Shown: piece after piece, positions 7,788-17,134 of the stretch
How the letters are laid out: every line of letters begins with the position of its first letter
How positions within the stretch are numbered: position 1 is the first letter of the stretch
Assembly (NCBI GenBank): GCA_013298955.1
Contig: JAAFJT010000008.1
Location: 20,742 to 84,741 of the forward strand
Source of the DNA: Chitinophagales bacterium
GTDB lineage: Bacteria > Bacteroidota > Bacteroidia > Chitinophagales > Saprospiraceae
Direction: 5' to 3'
Length of the DNA: 64,000 bases
The notes under the pieces: generated by a model
Database searches by the model: none
What the model saw: the letters and a program-made list of their open reading frames with translations, nothing else
What the model was told of the DNA's origin: nothing
Program-made: the position numbers and the translations under genes

Positions 7788-9569
7788 ATGACACGTATGA
7801 GAAAAATACTGTTTCTATGCCGTCTCTATGCACAAAAGAGTTTTTTGTGTGGATGCTTGTTATTCGCTTTGGGCTGTAACCAATCTCCGAAAACAGCCAA
7901 CCAAGTGCGTTCCCGTTTGTCCGCAGACCCTGAACGATTAAGCCCATTCTTATCGGTGGATGCGGTAACGCAACAATTATTATCCAATTTATTTCAAAAA
8001 TTAACCGATTTTGACCCTGTTTCGTTGGAAAGGAAGGCGGTTTTGGTCAAAAACGTACCCGATTTGGTGCGGGTGGACACAGGACGTTGGAAAGGAGGTA
8101 TCTCCTTAACCTACGAATTAAAGGACTCTGCTCGTTGGGATAATGGGACACCTATTACCGCAAATGATTATGTGTTTTCTTTAAAAATTATTTTAAATCC
8201 TTATGTGAATGCCAGTGTTTGGCGCGGTTATTTAGAAAATTTATTGGGTGATGTGCAGTTATATCCTGAAAATCCTCGAAAATGGACGGTTTTCTTACGC
8301 CGCCCGTACATCAATGCGGAATCGTCGGTGGGCGATATTTTTATCTTACCTGTGGCATTTTACGATTCAAATAAAATGTTGGAAAAATACAGCATTGCTC
8401 AATTAATGGATACATCAACCGTCAAAAAATGGATGGCTGACACGATTGCACGCAAATCATTGAAAGATTTTGCCGATTTATACCAATCGAATGCCTTTTT
8501 CATGAACCAAAAAGGGATTTCAGGCAGTGGCGCGTATGAATTATCGGAATGGTTGCCCAATCAGAAAATCCATTTTCAACGCAAAACGAATTGGTGGGCG
8601 CAACAAGATTCCAGCAAAATGTTGCGCGCTTGTCCCCAACAATTAAATTACTTGATTGCAAAAGAGGATTTAACCGCCTTGACGATGGTGAAAAATGGGT
8701 TATTTGACGTTTGTACGCGATTGCCTTCCAGCGAATTTTTGGAATTATCCAGACAACCCAAGTTAAAAAACAAATACGATTTTATTTCTTTTCCACAATT
8801 AACCATCGCAAGTGTTGGTTTCAACCTCAAAAATCCGAAATTATCGGATAAACGGGTTCGACGCGCCCTTGCCCTCCTATTTGATACCGATGCGATTATT
8901 AAAAATCTGATGGACGGTTTCGGCGAACCGGTGACGAGTGCCATTTCCCCCGAAAAATCCTATTACAATACGCGTTTGAAACCCTTAAAATTGGATTTGG
9001 AAGCGGCTAAAAAAGCCTTAGCGGAAGCAGGTTGGGCGGATTCAGACCAAGATGGCATCTTAGACAAGATGATTCATGGACAAAAAACACCCTTAGTGTT
9101 GCGTTACACCTATGGAACGAATGGGGTGATGCCTAAAAATTTAGGCATTTTATTGAAAGAAAACGCTCAAAAAGTGGGCATTTTGATAGAATTGGACGGT
9201 GTAGATATTTCCATTTTGAAAAATGCTTTGAAAAAACGCACGTTTGAATTGGTTTTAAAACCCATTGGAGGGCAATATGATTTGGATGACCCCAAGCAAT
9301 TGTGGCATACCGCAAGTGACCGTGTTGGCGGCAACAACTATTTTGGTTTTGGAAATGCACAGTCCGATGCACTGATTGAGCAGATTCGGACGGAATTAGA
9401 CCCCGAAAAACGGGATGCGTTGTATGGGCGTTTCCAAGAATTGTTGTATGAGGAACAGCCCGCCGTTTTTCTGTTTGCAGTTCGAGAGCGATTGGCGATT
9501 GATAAACGGTTTCATGCCGAAGTCTATAAATTATCGCCGGGCTATATACCGCGTTTTTTGTGTCCTTAA
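7788..9569 (+). CDS. ABC importer substrate-binding lipoprotein, family 5 (peptide/nickel type)
   Basis: A 593-aa extracellular solute-binding protein, presumably delivering short peptides or a similar solute to the permeases encoded next. There is an N-terminal signal with Cys30 (FALGC) as probable lipid site. The family 5 core is seen from RSRLSADPERLSPFL (residue about 42), through LTYELKDSARWDNGTPITANDYVFSLK (the classic SBP_bac_5 region), to RRALALLFDTDAII and the final RERLAIDKRFHAEVY. A second in-frame ATG four codons in is equally possible. The permease gene follows after 36 bp, so the three genes form one operon. Substrate unknown. Confidence 0.9.
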   Translation: MTRMRKILFLCRLYAQKSFLCGCLLFALGCNQSPKTANQVRSRLSADPERLSPFLSVDAVTQQLLSNLFQKLTDFDPVSLERKAVLVKNVPDLVRVDTGRWKGGISLTYELKDSARWDNGTPITANDYVFSLKIILNPYVNASVWRGYLENLLGDVQLYPENPRKWTVFLRRPYINAESSVGDIFILPVAFYDSNKMLEKYSIAQLMDTSTVKKWMADTIARKSLKDFADLYQSNAFFMNQKGISGSGAYELSEWLPNQKIHFQRKTNWWAQQDSSKMLRACPQQLNYLIAKEDLTALTMVKNGLFDVCTRLPSSEFLELSRQPKLKNKYDFISFPQLTIASVGFNLKNPKLSDKRVRRALALLFDTDAIIKNLMDGFGEPVTSAISPEKSYYNTRLKPLKLDLEAAKKALAEAGWADSDQDGILDKMIHGQKTPLVLRYTYGTNGVMPKNLGILLKENAQKVGILIELDGVDISILKNALKKRTFELVLKPIGGQYDLDDPKQLWHTASDRVGGNNYFGFGNAQSDALIEQIRTELDPEKRDALYGRFQELLYEEQPAVFLFAVRERLAIDKRFHAEVYKLSPGYIPRFLCP

Positions 9570-9605
9570 AGCCTGTTTTTCCAAATTAAAATCACACATG
9601 AGCAA

Positions 9606-10967
9606 ATGTTTCAATTGATAATCAACAAATTAGGTATCTTTATTCCCACTTTTTTAGCCATCACGTTACTCTCTTTTAGTTTGCAGGAGGCGGCTCCCGG
9701 CGATCCTGTCGAAAGGATTTTAGGTCATAACAGCACGAGTGCCATCTCCGAAGAAGCATATCATGCAACGGCGATTCAATTGAAGCGGGATAAACCTTTT
9801 TTTTACGGCACGCTTTCGACCCAAGCCTTTCCAGATACACTGTATCGGTTGGTGCGCAAAGACCGAATCACGGCGTTGTCTTCCAAAATCATCGCTTTTG
9901 GAAATTGGACGCTTATTGCCGCTTATGACCGACAATTGATGGCATTGAAAAACGCATCGAAAGGCGAAAATATACAAAAAGTGTTAGAACGATGCGCCAT
10001 CAATGAGCATCCACAACAAGAACAAACGCTTTTGAAGGAAGCCGCACAATTAGCATCTGCTTCGCAAAAGTTTCAAACGGAAGTCGCTGATTTACAAACA
10101 ACTTATCAAACATTAAGTCAAAATTCGACTTTATGGAAATTATATATTCCAAAATTAAATTGGTATGGCATTGATAATCAATATCATCACTGGCTTTGCG
10201 CCATGCTTCGCGGCGATTTTGGCATCTCGCACACCACGAAACGGAGCGTTTTGGCAACCCTTTATTTCCCCCTCAAAGTGACTTTATGGATGAGCTTAGG
10301 TGCGATTGTGGGAGCTTTTTTGGTGGGTACAGGGTTTGGCATTTGGCTGGCGCGAGTGCGTAAAACGGGTGTTAGCTACTTTATTTCAAACTTTTTGTTT
10401 ATTTTACATGCGTTACCAACTTTTTTAGTAGCGACGTGCATGGTGCTTTTTCTGACCAGTGGATTTTTCATAGAACCCGTCAATATGATTGGTTTGGCGG
10501 CAGATACCGTCGAAACGGATGAATTTAGCACTTTTTTGTATAAAAATGGCTTATTACTTTTATTGCCAACGGTTTGTATTGGGTATCGGTTGATGGTCGT
10601 GGTAGCGCGCCATTTACAAATGTCGTTATTAGATGAGTTTAAAAAAGAATATGTCCAAACGGCGCGGGCAAAAGGCATGCGCGAACCCCAAATTGTTTAT
10701 TACCAAATGTTAAAAAACGCCGCATTTCCTTTGATAACCTTGTTTGGGCAGACGTTTCCCTTAGCGGTGGCGGGTTCAGTGGCGGTGGAAATCATATTTA
10801 ACATTCATGGCATGGGTTCGGCTGCTTATAATGCTTTGGCGGAGCATAATTATCCTGTGATTTATGTGATAGTGCCGTTATCGGCGTTGGTTGCGATGAC
10901 GGGCAGTTTGATTGCGGACGTATTATATAGGTATGCGCACCCCCAAAAAGGCAGCAATTTGAATTAG
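9606..10967 (+). CDS. ABC importer permease, DppB/OppB type, with a large insertion
   Basis: A 453-aa inner-membrane permease. Features in order: TM1 at 9-27, APGDP at 30-34, an inserted soluble segment at about 45-195, the family motif LRGDFGIS at 201-208, TM segments at about 222-247, 255-285, 315-336, 378-400 and 418-442. The cytoplasmic EAA loop is at 349-372 (EYVQTARAKGM), which contacts the ATPase. DppB proteins are normally 300-340 aa, so the insertion between APGDP and RGDFG adds more than 100 residues, probably on the periplasmic side. The stop codon TAG lies inside the family D arm GAATTAGG. Confidence 0.92.
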   Translation: MFQLIINKLGIFIPTFLAITLLSFSLQEAAPGDPVERILGHNSTSAISEEAYHATAIQLKRDKPFFYGTLSTQAFPDTLYRLVRKDRITALSSKIIAFGNWTLIAAYDRQLMALKNASKGENIQKVLERCAINEHPQQEQTLLKEAAQLASASQKFQTEVADLQTTYQTLSQNSTLWKLYIPKLNWYGIDNQYHHWLCAMLRGDFGISHTTKRSVLATLYFPLKVTLWMSLGAIVGAFLVGTGFGIWLARVRKTGVSYFISNFLFILHALPTFLVATCMVLFLTSGFFIEPVNMIGLAADTVETDEFSTFLYKNGLLLLLPTVCIGYRLMVVVARHLQMSLLDEFKKEYVQTARAKGMREPQIVYYQMLKNAAFPLITLFGQTFPLAVAGSVAVEIIFNIHGMGSAAYNALAEHNYPVIYVIVPLSALVAMTGSLIADVLYRYAHPQKGSNLN

Positions 10968-11117
10968 GATTTTTAAGAATCGGTCGAAATAGGATGCTGA
11001 TGATTGGAAGGATTACAAGGATATTTTGAGTTCTTCAAACAAAATATCTTTGTAATCCTTCCAATCATCAGCATCCTATTTCGGAAATTTTCCAAAGTGG
11101 AAACTGATGCCTAATTC
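10961..11117. repeat. Family D element D1 around a 48-bp hairpin, between the two permease genes
   Basis: Outer GAATTAGG (10961, overlapping the permease stop codon) pairs with CCTAATTC (11110-11117). Inside, 10985-11083 is an almost perfect hairpin with arms of about 48 bp (CGAAATAGGATGCTGATG... and its complement) and a very small loop. It lies within what should be one operon, so it may stabilise the upstream mRNA or reduce read-through to the second permease. Confidence 0.88.
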
Positions 11118-11155
11118 CAACTTTACCATTTCTTACAATCATAACCAATATACCA

Positions 11156-12268
11156 ATGTTAAAACCCATTTTATATTACCAATATATCAAAAATGATTTA
11201 AGGCGACAGCCTTTTGCCAAATATCATTTTTATATATTTTGTTTTTTGATTTCAGTAGCAATTACGGCTCCTTTTATCGCTAAACAACCCACAATGACCC
11301 AATTTTTGCCGCCCTGCATCCCTTATGATGCCATGACAACCCGTTTGAGCGACAAATTATTAAGTCCATTCGACCCGCAAGCGAATTTATCTTGGTATCG
11401 GCGGCATTGGCTTGGCACAGACGGCATGGGGCGCGACATCGCCGCAGGTTTGGTCGCGGGTACGCGGATTGCACTCCAAGTAGGACTGGGTTCTGTTGCC
11501 CTTGCTGCCGTCATTGGCTTATTTGCAGGTTTGATGAGTGGTTATTACGGCGATGAACGCTTTCGGATGGAACGCCGATGTGTGCTTTTATGGCTATTGG
11601 GCTGGGCGATTTGGGGATTTTACCTCCATGTTTTTGCACAACAAGATTGGTGCGCCACCCAGTTTTATACAACGACTATAGTTTTTACAATATTGTTAAT
11701 CATCGTATTACACATTTTAGAAAAAATAATTACGAGTATTAAACACCAACAACTGGTTTGGATAATACCGATTGATTATTTCGTGATGCGAAGCATTGAT
11801 TTATTACAAGCCATTCCTTTTTTGATTATTTTATTGGGTTTAATGCCTTTTATCAAACAAAAAAGTGTATCCAATGTCATTTTAATCATTGGTTGTGTCA
11901 CTTGGATGCCGATTGCCCGCATGATTCGAGCGCAAGTCATCCGATTGCGGACGCGTGTTTTTATCCAAAATGCAGAGGCATTGGGCTATCCGACTTGGCG
12001 CATATGGGTTTTTCATTTAATACCTAACTTATTGACACCCTTATTAGTAGCCATGTCATTTGGGGTTGCGAATGCGATTATGGCAGAAGGCTTGCTTTCT
12101 TTTTTGGGCGTAGGTTTGCCCGATGATTTGGTGACTTGGGGTTCGATTTGTCAAGCAGCGCGGGCAAATGCGACGCATTGGTGGTTGGTGCTTTTTCCGA
12201 GTGGGGCGATTTTATTGACAGTCTTGATTTTCAATTGGTTAGGAGAACATTTGAAGCAATTGAAGTAG
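11156..12268 (+). CDS. ABC importer permease, DppC/OppC type, with an inserted membrane segment
   Basis: A 370-aa inner-membrane permease, partner of the DppB-like protein. TM1 at about 25-42; the DppC signature HWLGTDGMGRDI at 84-95; membrane core; EAA loop at about 270-290 (FIQNAEALGYPTWRIWVFHL); then FLGVGLPDDLVTWGS near the C-terminus. DppC proteins are usually 270-300 aa. The extra part here is about residues 136-208, which contains one or two hydrophobic stretches (CVLLWLLGWAIWGFYL and TTTIVFTILLIIVLHIL). No ATP-binding subunit follows, so the importer must use ATPases encoded elsewhere. Confidence 0.9.
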   Translation: MLKPILYYQYIKNDLRRQPFAKYHFYIFCFLISVAITAPFIAKQPTMTQFLPPCIPYDAMTTRLSDKLLSPFDPQANLSWYRRHWLGTDGMGRDIAAGLVAGTRIALQVGLGSVALAAVIGLFAGLMSGYYGDERFRMERRCVLLWLLGWAIWGFYLHVFAQQDWCATQFYTTTIVFTILLIIVLHILEKIITSIKHQQLVWIIPIDYFVMRSIDLLQAIPFLIILLGLMPFIKQKSVSNVILIIGCVTWMPIARMIRAQVIRLRTRVFIQNAEALGYPTWRIWVFHLIPNLLTPLLVAMSFGVANAIMAEGLLSFLGVGLPDDLVTWGSICQAARANATHWWLVLFPSGAILLTVLIFNWLGEHLKQLK

Positions 12269-12324
12269 TATTCACAAAGGTGCGTCAAGTTTGAAACTTC
12301 AATTACACAAAAGGTGGATAGTAT

Positions 12325-12358
12325 AACGTTTGGAGGGTTTTAAAACCCTCCAAACGTT
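12325..12358. terminator. Family C perfect palindrome, convergent terminator
   Basis: A 34-base perfect palindrome: AACGTTTGGAGGGTTTT joined to its complement. It lies between the end of the plus-strand permease and the end of the minus-strand phosphatase, where a two-way terminator is expected. Partner copy at 35200 has an outer pair changed in both arms. A family B half-copy (GCGTCAAGTTT) is at about 12283-12295. Confidence 0.75.
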
Positions 12359-12390
12359 GTTGTTGTTTATTTAAATTTAACTATTTATGG

Positions 12391-12852
12391 TCACTCTAAT
12401 TCCGTTTCAAGTCGAGCAATACTCGCATCCGCAGCCTTATCCAACAATTGATATACGTGTTCAAAACGATTGTCATAATACGGGTCAGGCACATCTGCAT
12501 CGGTATTGGGATGGGCAAAATTCAATATTTTTGCCACTTTTTGTTGTTGTTCGGTTGTTTTTGCTAATTTCAGAATGTGTTGATAATTCATTTCATCCAT
12601 TGCTAAAATTAAGTCAAATTGTTGCAAATCAATGGATTGCAATTTTCGAGCGCGTTGATAACGGAGGTCAATCCCATATTTTTGAGCGATTGCCATCGAA
12701 CGGTGGTCAGGCAATTCGCCTTCATGCCAACCGCCCGTTCCCGCCGAATCGACGGTCCAATCCAATCCTTTTTCGGCAATTTTATGTTTAAAAATGCCTT
12801 CTGCCAAAGGCGACCGACAAATATTGCCGAGACAAACCATTAAAATTTTCAT
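12391..12852 (-). CDS. Low-molecular-weight protein-tyrosine phosphatase
   Basis: A 153-aa cytoplasmic phosphatase that hydrolyses phosphotyrosine by a Cys-phosphate intermediate. The P-loop CX5R is at residues 7-13 (CLGNICR), followed by SPLAE. The general-acid Asp is in VPDPYYD near residue 124. Length is normal for the family. The SDR gene lies 12 bp upstream on the same strand, so the two are probably co-transcribed. Bacterial members often act on polysaccharide-synthesis tyrosine kinases, but none is adjacent here. Confidence 0.95.
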   Translation of the reverse strand: MKILMVCLGNICRSPLAEGIFKHKIAEKGLDWTVDSAGTGGWHEGELPDHRSMAIAQKYGIDLRYQRARKLQSIDLQQFDLILAMDEMNYQHILKLAKTTEQQQKVAKILNFAHPNTDADVPDPYYDNRFEHVYQLLDKAADASIARLETELE

Positions 12853-12864
12853 ATTTTTTTTGAA

Positions 12865-13566
12865 TTATAAATCGCCTAATTGTGGACGCATAACAATTTC
12901 TTCTATAACAGCAGATGGACTTAGTTGAGTGGCTGCCAACAATGCTTTTGCAACATCTTGGGCTTGCATCAACCGCGATTCGGGCAAGGTAACACCTGCC
13001 CATGAATCAGTCCAAGTCGCTCCCGGCAAAATGGCGGTGACTTTGATACCTTTTGTTTGTAATTCTTCGCGCAACACTTTGGAAAAACCCAATAAGGCAA
13101 ATTTAGAAATCGTATAAGAACCGCCATCAGGATAGGCTTTCAAACTGGCAATCGAACACATATTGAAAATATGTCCGCGTTTTTGTTTGAGCATCAACGG
13201 AATAAGAGCGCGAGTCAAATAGTACGCACTATACAAATTGGTTTCCATCAATTGTTCAAACAGTCCATCCGGTTCTTGATGAATATTGCCGGGCGTAAAA
13301 ACACCTGCGTTATTGACCAAAATATCAATCGTTGACCAACAATTTGTTATTTTGGTAGCAAAAGCAATGACTTGATTTTTATCGCGTACATCGGTCACTT
13401 GCGTTAAAATCGTAATTTTGGGGAATTTTTTGGCAAAATCGGCTTTCATCGCCTCCAAATCGGCAGCATTTCGAGCGCAAACGGCAATATCATAACCTGC
13501 TGCGGCAAGATTTTCGGCAATAGCCCGCCCTATGCCTTTGGTCGCGCCTGTGATAACTGCTTTCAT
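12865..13566 (-). CDS. Short-chain dehydrogenase/reductase (3-oxoacyl-ACP reductase-like)
   Basis: A 233-aa NAD(P)-dependent oxidoreductase with a Rossmann fold. Cofactor motif TGATKGIG at 6-13; NNAG at 85-88; catalytic Ser138, Tyr151 and Lys155 (YTISK). The family reduces or oxidises carbonyls of small metabolites, and the substrate here is unknown. It is the first gene of a two-gene unit with the LMW phosphatase. A CACATAGG repeat tract fills its upstream region. Confidence 0.93.
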   Translation of the reverse strand: MKAVITGATKGIGRAIAENLAAAGYDIAVCARNAADLEAMKADFAKKFPKITILTQVTDVRDKNQVIAFATKITNCWSTIDILVNNAGVFTPGNIHQEPDGLFEQLMETNLYSAYYLTRALIPLMLKQKRGHIFNMCSIASLKAYPDGGSYTISKFALLGFSKVLREELQTKGIKVTAILPGATWTDSWAGVTLPESRLMQAQDVAKALLAATQLSPSAVIEEIVMRPQLGDL

Positions 13567-13582
13567 ATTTTTTTATATATTT

Positions 13583-13797
13583 TGAAACACATAGGACACA
13601 TAAAACACATAGGACACATAGATTTCATAGGACACATAGATTTCATAGGACACATAGGGACAATCTTTATAACGATACTTCTATCAATGCCTTTTGGAAT
13701 TTCCCATTCCATAAAGAAATAATCTATAACGATTGTTTCTATGTTTTATATGCAATTTTACACGGAGTTTTCCAAAATCCGCGCTCATCCGCCAATC
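13583..13797. repeat. Family E tract and a solo family A right-arm fragment
   Basis: 13583-13672 is a run of CACATAGGA/CATAGATTTCATAGG units ending in GGGACAATCTTTAT, the same tail seen in the 41.7-42.0 kb array. No long inverted partner is nearby. At 13769-13796 AAAATCCGCGCTCATCCGCC resembles the right arm of A6, but no left arm is present. The tract separates the SDR gene from lpxK and contains no gene. Confidence 0.75.
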
Positions 13798-13798
13798 C

Positions 13799-14866
13799 TT
13801 ATATTTTAAAAGTTAATAATTTTTCTTTCACATAAGTATTAAAATCTTGATTCCCATCGGAATGAAAATGCACCTGTATCGGCAAAATATAAATAGGTAA
13901 TTGATTTTCAATCAAATAGGAAAAATGTTTTTCCAAACGGGCAGCATCTTTTTCAGTCGTAATGATCATTTTTTCAGGGGCAGGCAAATGTTTAAAGGCT
14001 TCATGTGTTTGGGCAATATCGTAATTGGTGAAGGCACGATGGTCTTCAAAATCCATCATTTTAACCGATTTGACTTGGGATTTCAAATATTGTTCTAAAT
14101 AAATAGGGCGGGCAATCGCACATAATACAATGACTTCCAATGATTTAGTTAATTCAATCGGATGAGATAGTGGAAACAATGGATACGGATTGCCATATTT
14201 CAAATAAGAAAAAAACACCTTTTGATAATGAAAAGGCGCAAGTTCTTTTACCATTGCTTGTCGCTGTGTGTCATCCAATATTTCTGGACATTTTGTAACT
14301 ATCATAACATCTGCTCGCCGATAACCTGATTGCCACTCGCGCAATCGTCCTACAGGAAACATCCAATCTCGATTAAAAGGCTCATTATATTCGGTTAAAA
14401 GAATATTTATAAAAGGTTGTACAGCAAGATGTTGAAACGCATCATCCAATAAAATAACTTTAATTTCTGGAAAGGCGTGCATCAACTGCGGAATTGCCAA
14501 ATCACGTCGTTCACCAACCGAAACTGGCACTTGTGGATATTTGGTTTTAAATAACCAAGGCTCATCGCCGATGTCCTCTGCTATGTGTTCGGGTTGCGCA
14601 ATACGAAATCCGCGCGTTTTGCGTCCATATCCTCTGCTCAACGTAGCAACTTGAAAATAAGGGTTTAATAATTGAATTAAATATTCAATATGAGGTGTTT
14701 TACCAGTTCCGCCCACCGTCATATTGCCAATAGAAATAGTTGGTATATCGAATCGGGCAGGGCGTAGAATCCGCATTCGGTACAAAAATAGACGCAAACT
14801 CGCCGCCGCACCGTATAAAATAGCGATAGGAAATACTAAAATTTGAATAATCCGAGTACGCAACAT
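13799..14866 (-). CDS. lpxK: Tetraacyldisaccharide 4'-kinase
   Basis: A 355-aa inner-membrane kinase that phosphorylates the 4' position of the lipid A precursor (lipid IVA formation) using ATP. An N-terminal membrane helix (about 8-30) is followed by the P-loop GNMTVGGTGKT at 47-57, RGYGRKTRGF at about 80-90, and the DDAFQH motif near 143. Start: ATG at 14866; a TTG two codons earlier is less likely. The length fits LpxK. It shows that the organism makes lipid A. A family B-like hairpin stands just upstream. Confidence 0.95.
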   Translation of the reverse strand: MLRTRIIQILVFPIAILYGAAASLRLFLYRMRILRPARFDIPTISIGNMTVGGTGKTPHIEYLIQLLNPYFQVATLSRGYGRKTRGFRIAQPEHIAEDIGDEPWLFKTKYPQVPVSVGERRDLAIPQLMHAFPEIKVILLDDAFQHLAVQPFINILLTEYNEPFNRDWMFPVGRLREWQSGYRRADVMIVTKCPEILDDTQRQAMVKELAPFHYQKVFFSYLKYGNPYPLFPLSHPIELTKSLEVIVLCAIARPIYLEQYLKSQVKSVKMMDFEDHRAFTNYDIAQTHEAFKHLPAPEKMIITTEKDAARLEKHFSYLIENQLPIYILPIQVHFHSDGNQDFNTYVKEKLLTFKI

Positions 14867-14899
14867 GAGCAAAAAATATTAAATTAATTTAAACAAAAA

Positions 14900-14935
14900 A
14901 ATGCGTCAAAAGTTGCTTAAAACTTTTGACGCATT
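14900..14935. terminator. Family B-like hairpin between gldJ and lpxK
   Basis: 15-bp arms AATGCGTCAAAAGTT and complement around GCTTAA. It lies 21 bp past the GldJ stop codon and 34 bp before the lpxK start, so it most likely terminates gldJ transcription. Shares GCGTCAA with the other family B copies. Confidence 0.7.
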
Positions 14936-14956
14936 CCGACAGACTCAATCATTAAA

Positions 14957-16465
14957 TTATTTATACCGTCTTTTCGGCGTTTTTCGCTTATTTTTAAAGC
15001 GATTTCCACCTGTATCATCATTGCCCGCAGCCCCGCCATTTCGGGTCATCGCGCAACGGAAGCCCAACGTTCTATCCGATTTATCTTCATCCTTGAAGCG
15101 ACGTGCGCCTGGAGACAACCAAAAAGCCCTATCTGCCCAAGAACCACCTTTGATAACCCGCGCTTTATCGCTAATCAAAGTCGATTTTCCATAGCGATTG
15201 ACATAATCCACATTCGATTCCTTGTCACCGTCCATATAATCATACAATTTCGCACGCTTATAGTTGTCCCGGTTTGCCACTTCATCATCTTTCACGTCTT
15301 GGTAGCGAATGCGCCCCAAACTGTCTTTTTCAACTGGCTTGCCATTTTCGTCCAATACTTTCTTTTGAAAAGAGTTTCCACGAAAAGGGTTCAAATCATG
15401 AGCATCGCCATCACGCAACGCCAAACTCGTCATCGGGCGATAAACATCCATCGTCCACTCATTGACATTGCCCGCCATATTGTACAACCCAAAATCATTC
15501 GCCATAAACGACCGAACGGGTGCCGAAACAGAGGCATGGTCATTCAAATTACCCGCCATACCCATGTAGTCACCACCACTTTTACGGAAGTTCGCCATGA
15601 TATCACCTTGTTGTTTGTCATGTCTTTGGTAGCGAACCGTATTGCCATTCCAAGGATAGATTCGACGGTCTGTGATGCGTTCATCTTGTTGCGAAGCCAT
15701 GTTGCCTTGCAAACCCAATGCTGCATACTCCCATTCCGCCTCTGTTGGCAACCGATAGGATGGCAATAAAATGCCATCTTCATAACGCACTTGGCGTTCT
15801 GTACCCGTTTGCGAACTTTTTTTATTCTTACGGACGTTGCCTTGATATTGACCCGCCAAATAAGATTCTGTATTAAAATTATTAGCTTCTTTTTGTTCTG
15901 CGTCAGGATTCAAAATACCCCGTTCAATCAAAATCATCTCATTCACACGGTCAGTTCTCCATTTGCAATACTCATTGGCTTGCAACCAATTGACCCCAAC
16001 GACTGGATAATCATCATAGGAAGGATGGCGAAAATAATTTTCCACATACGGTTCGTTGTACGACAATTCGTCGCGCCAAACCAAGGTATCTGGCAAGGCT
16101 TTTTGCATGACCTCTGGATAAGCACTCCCGAAAACGCGGTCTAACCAATACAAATATTCTCGATAATCCGTATTGGCGACTTCCGTTTCATCCATATAGA
16201 ACGACGAAACCGTCACGCGACGAGGGACGTTGTTCCATTCGTACGTTACGTCCTGTTCGCTAAGCCCCATCGAAAAGGTGCCACCTTCCACTAAAACCAA
16301 ATTGGGTCCAGTAGCTTGTCCTTCATAATTTAATTTTTCGTAGCCACCCCATTTTTGGTCGTTATAGACCCAGTTGGTCGTGGATGAACGCTCTTTAGGT
16401 TTGCAAGAGCCGAACGCCAACACGCCCAAGACTACTGCCGCGCCAAACTGCAACGTTTTTTTCAT
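14957..16465 (-). CDS. gldJ: Gliding-motility/type IX secretion lipoprotein GldJ
   Basis: A 502-aa envelope lipoprotein. Signal peptide with lipobox Cys21 (LAFGSC), then a formylglycine-generating-enzyme-like (FGE-sulfatase) domain over about residues 58-485: GPNLVLVEGGTFSMG, MDETEVANTDYREYLYWLDR, YPVVGVNWLQANEYCKWRTDRVN, LPTEAEWEYAALG, GNVNEWTMDVYRP, RVIKGGSWADRAFWLSPGAR and LGFRCAM. The combination VNWLQA..WRTDRVNE and LNPFRGNSF matches GldJ rather than catalytic FGE. In Flavobacterium GldJ is needed for gliding and type IX secretion and stabilises GldK. Here it stands alone, without gldKLMN. An uncharacterised relative of GldK/GldJ is the main alternative. Confidence 0.85.
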   Translation of the reverse strand: MKKTLQFGAAVVLGVLAFGSCKPKERSSTTNWVYNDQKWGGYEKLNYEGQATGPNLVLVEGGTFSMGLSEQDVTYEWNNVPRRVTVSSFYMDETEVANTDYREYLYWLDRVFGSAYPEVMQKALPDTLVWRDELSYNEPYVENYFRHPSYDDYPVVGVNWLQANEYCKWRTDRVNEMILIERGILNPDAEQKEANNFNTESYLAGQYQGNVRKNKKSSQTGTERQVRYEDGILLPSYRLPTEAEWEYAALGLQGNMASQQDERITDRRIYPWNGNTVRYQRHDKQQGDIMANFRKSGGDYMGMAGNLNDHASVSAPVRSFMANDFGLYNMAGNVNEWTMDVYRPMTSLALRDGDAHDLNPFRGNSFQKKVLDENGKPVEKDSLGRIRYQDVKDDEVANRDNYKRAKLYDYMDGDKESNVDYVNRYGKSTLISDKARVIKGGSWADRAFWLSPGARRFKDEDKSDRTLGFRCAMTRNGGAAGNDDTGGNRFKNKRKTPKRRYK

Positions 16466-16670
16466 TGTGTATCCAAAATAGGTTGTTTAAATAGCTTTAT
16501 TGCTTCTGCGCCCGTCATCTAATCGCTCCCCGACCGATGGCATGATTTGCGCGATTCTATTCATTAGGCTTTTTAACGTTTGGCGAAGCGGTTTATTTTG
16601 CATTAAGATAAAATATTTGTGGCGGCTGTCGTTTAGAGGCTAAATCCAAAATTATATTTTGCAAAAATCA

Positions 16671-16706
16671 AAAGGGTACAATCCATGAAGATTGTACCCT
16701 TTTTTT
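16671..16706 (-). terminator. Hairpin terminator
   Basis: Arms AAAGGGTACAATC / GATTGTACCCTTT around CATGAA, with A and T runs on both sides. On the minus strand it follows the small gene ending at 16895. Between them, 16766-16815 holds another imperfect hairpin (GTGAGC..GGAGCAAG / CTTGCTCC.GCTCAC) of unknown role. No gene is visible between 16466 and 16894. Confidence 0.7.
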
Positions 16707-16894
16707 AAAAAAAACTCAAAATTAAAATTAAATCGGTTTTTGAAGGACTCAACTCTTGAAAGACCGTGAGCTGATGGAGCAAGCTCTACCCCCCGATGAA
16801 CTTGCTCCGGCTCACTCTTGAAATTCCGTTGAACTCCAATATCTTAAATATTTTTTATACTTTTATTAAGCATATGATTATTTATTAGGAAAAA

Positions 16895-17134
16895 TCATGC
16901 CACTCTTGACATTACGGGAAGGTTATTTTGCATTACCTTGATTTTACCTTCTACCGCTAATTGTTGATGCAGTTTGTGATACTCGGCGCGATATTCGCTG
17001 TAATCTCTATATTCTGCATAAACTTCAGTGCCGCAATTGTTTTCTACCAAGATTTGAAAAAACAAAAAATTGTCTTTATAAAAAAACTTGGTCAATAATT
17101 TTTCTACAGCATATTGCATCTTACCGTTTTCCAT
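16895..17134 (-). CDS. Small hypothetical protein
   Basis: A 79-aa ORF with balanced composition (MENGKMQYAVEKLLTKFFYKDN...), no signal peptide and no membrane helix. Central aromatic/acidic stretch YAEYRDYSEYRAEYHKLHQQ. It stands alone, with a terminator-like hairpin downstream and about 550 bp without other genes upstream. I do not recognise a family. The terminator and clean ATG make it plausible, but there is no homology argument. Confidence 0.5.
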   Translation of the reverse strand: MENGKMQYAVEKLLTKFFYKDNFLFFQILVENNCGTEVYAEYRDYSEYRAEYHKLHQQLAVEGKIKVMQNNLPVMSRVA

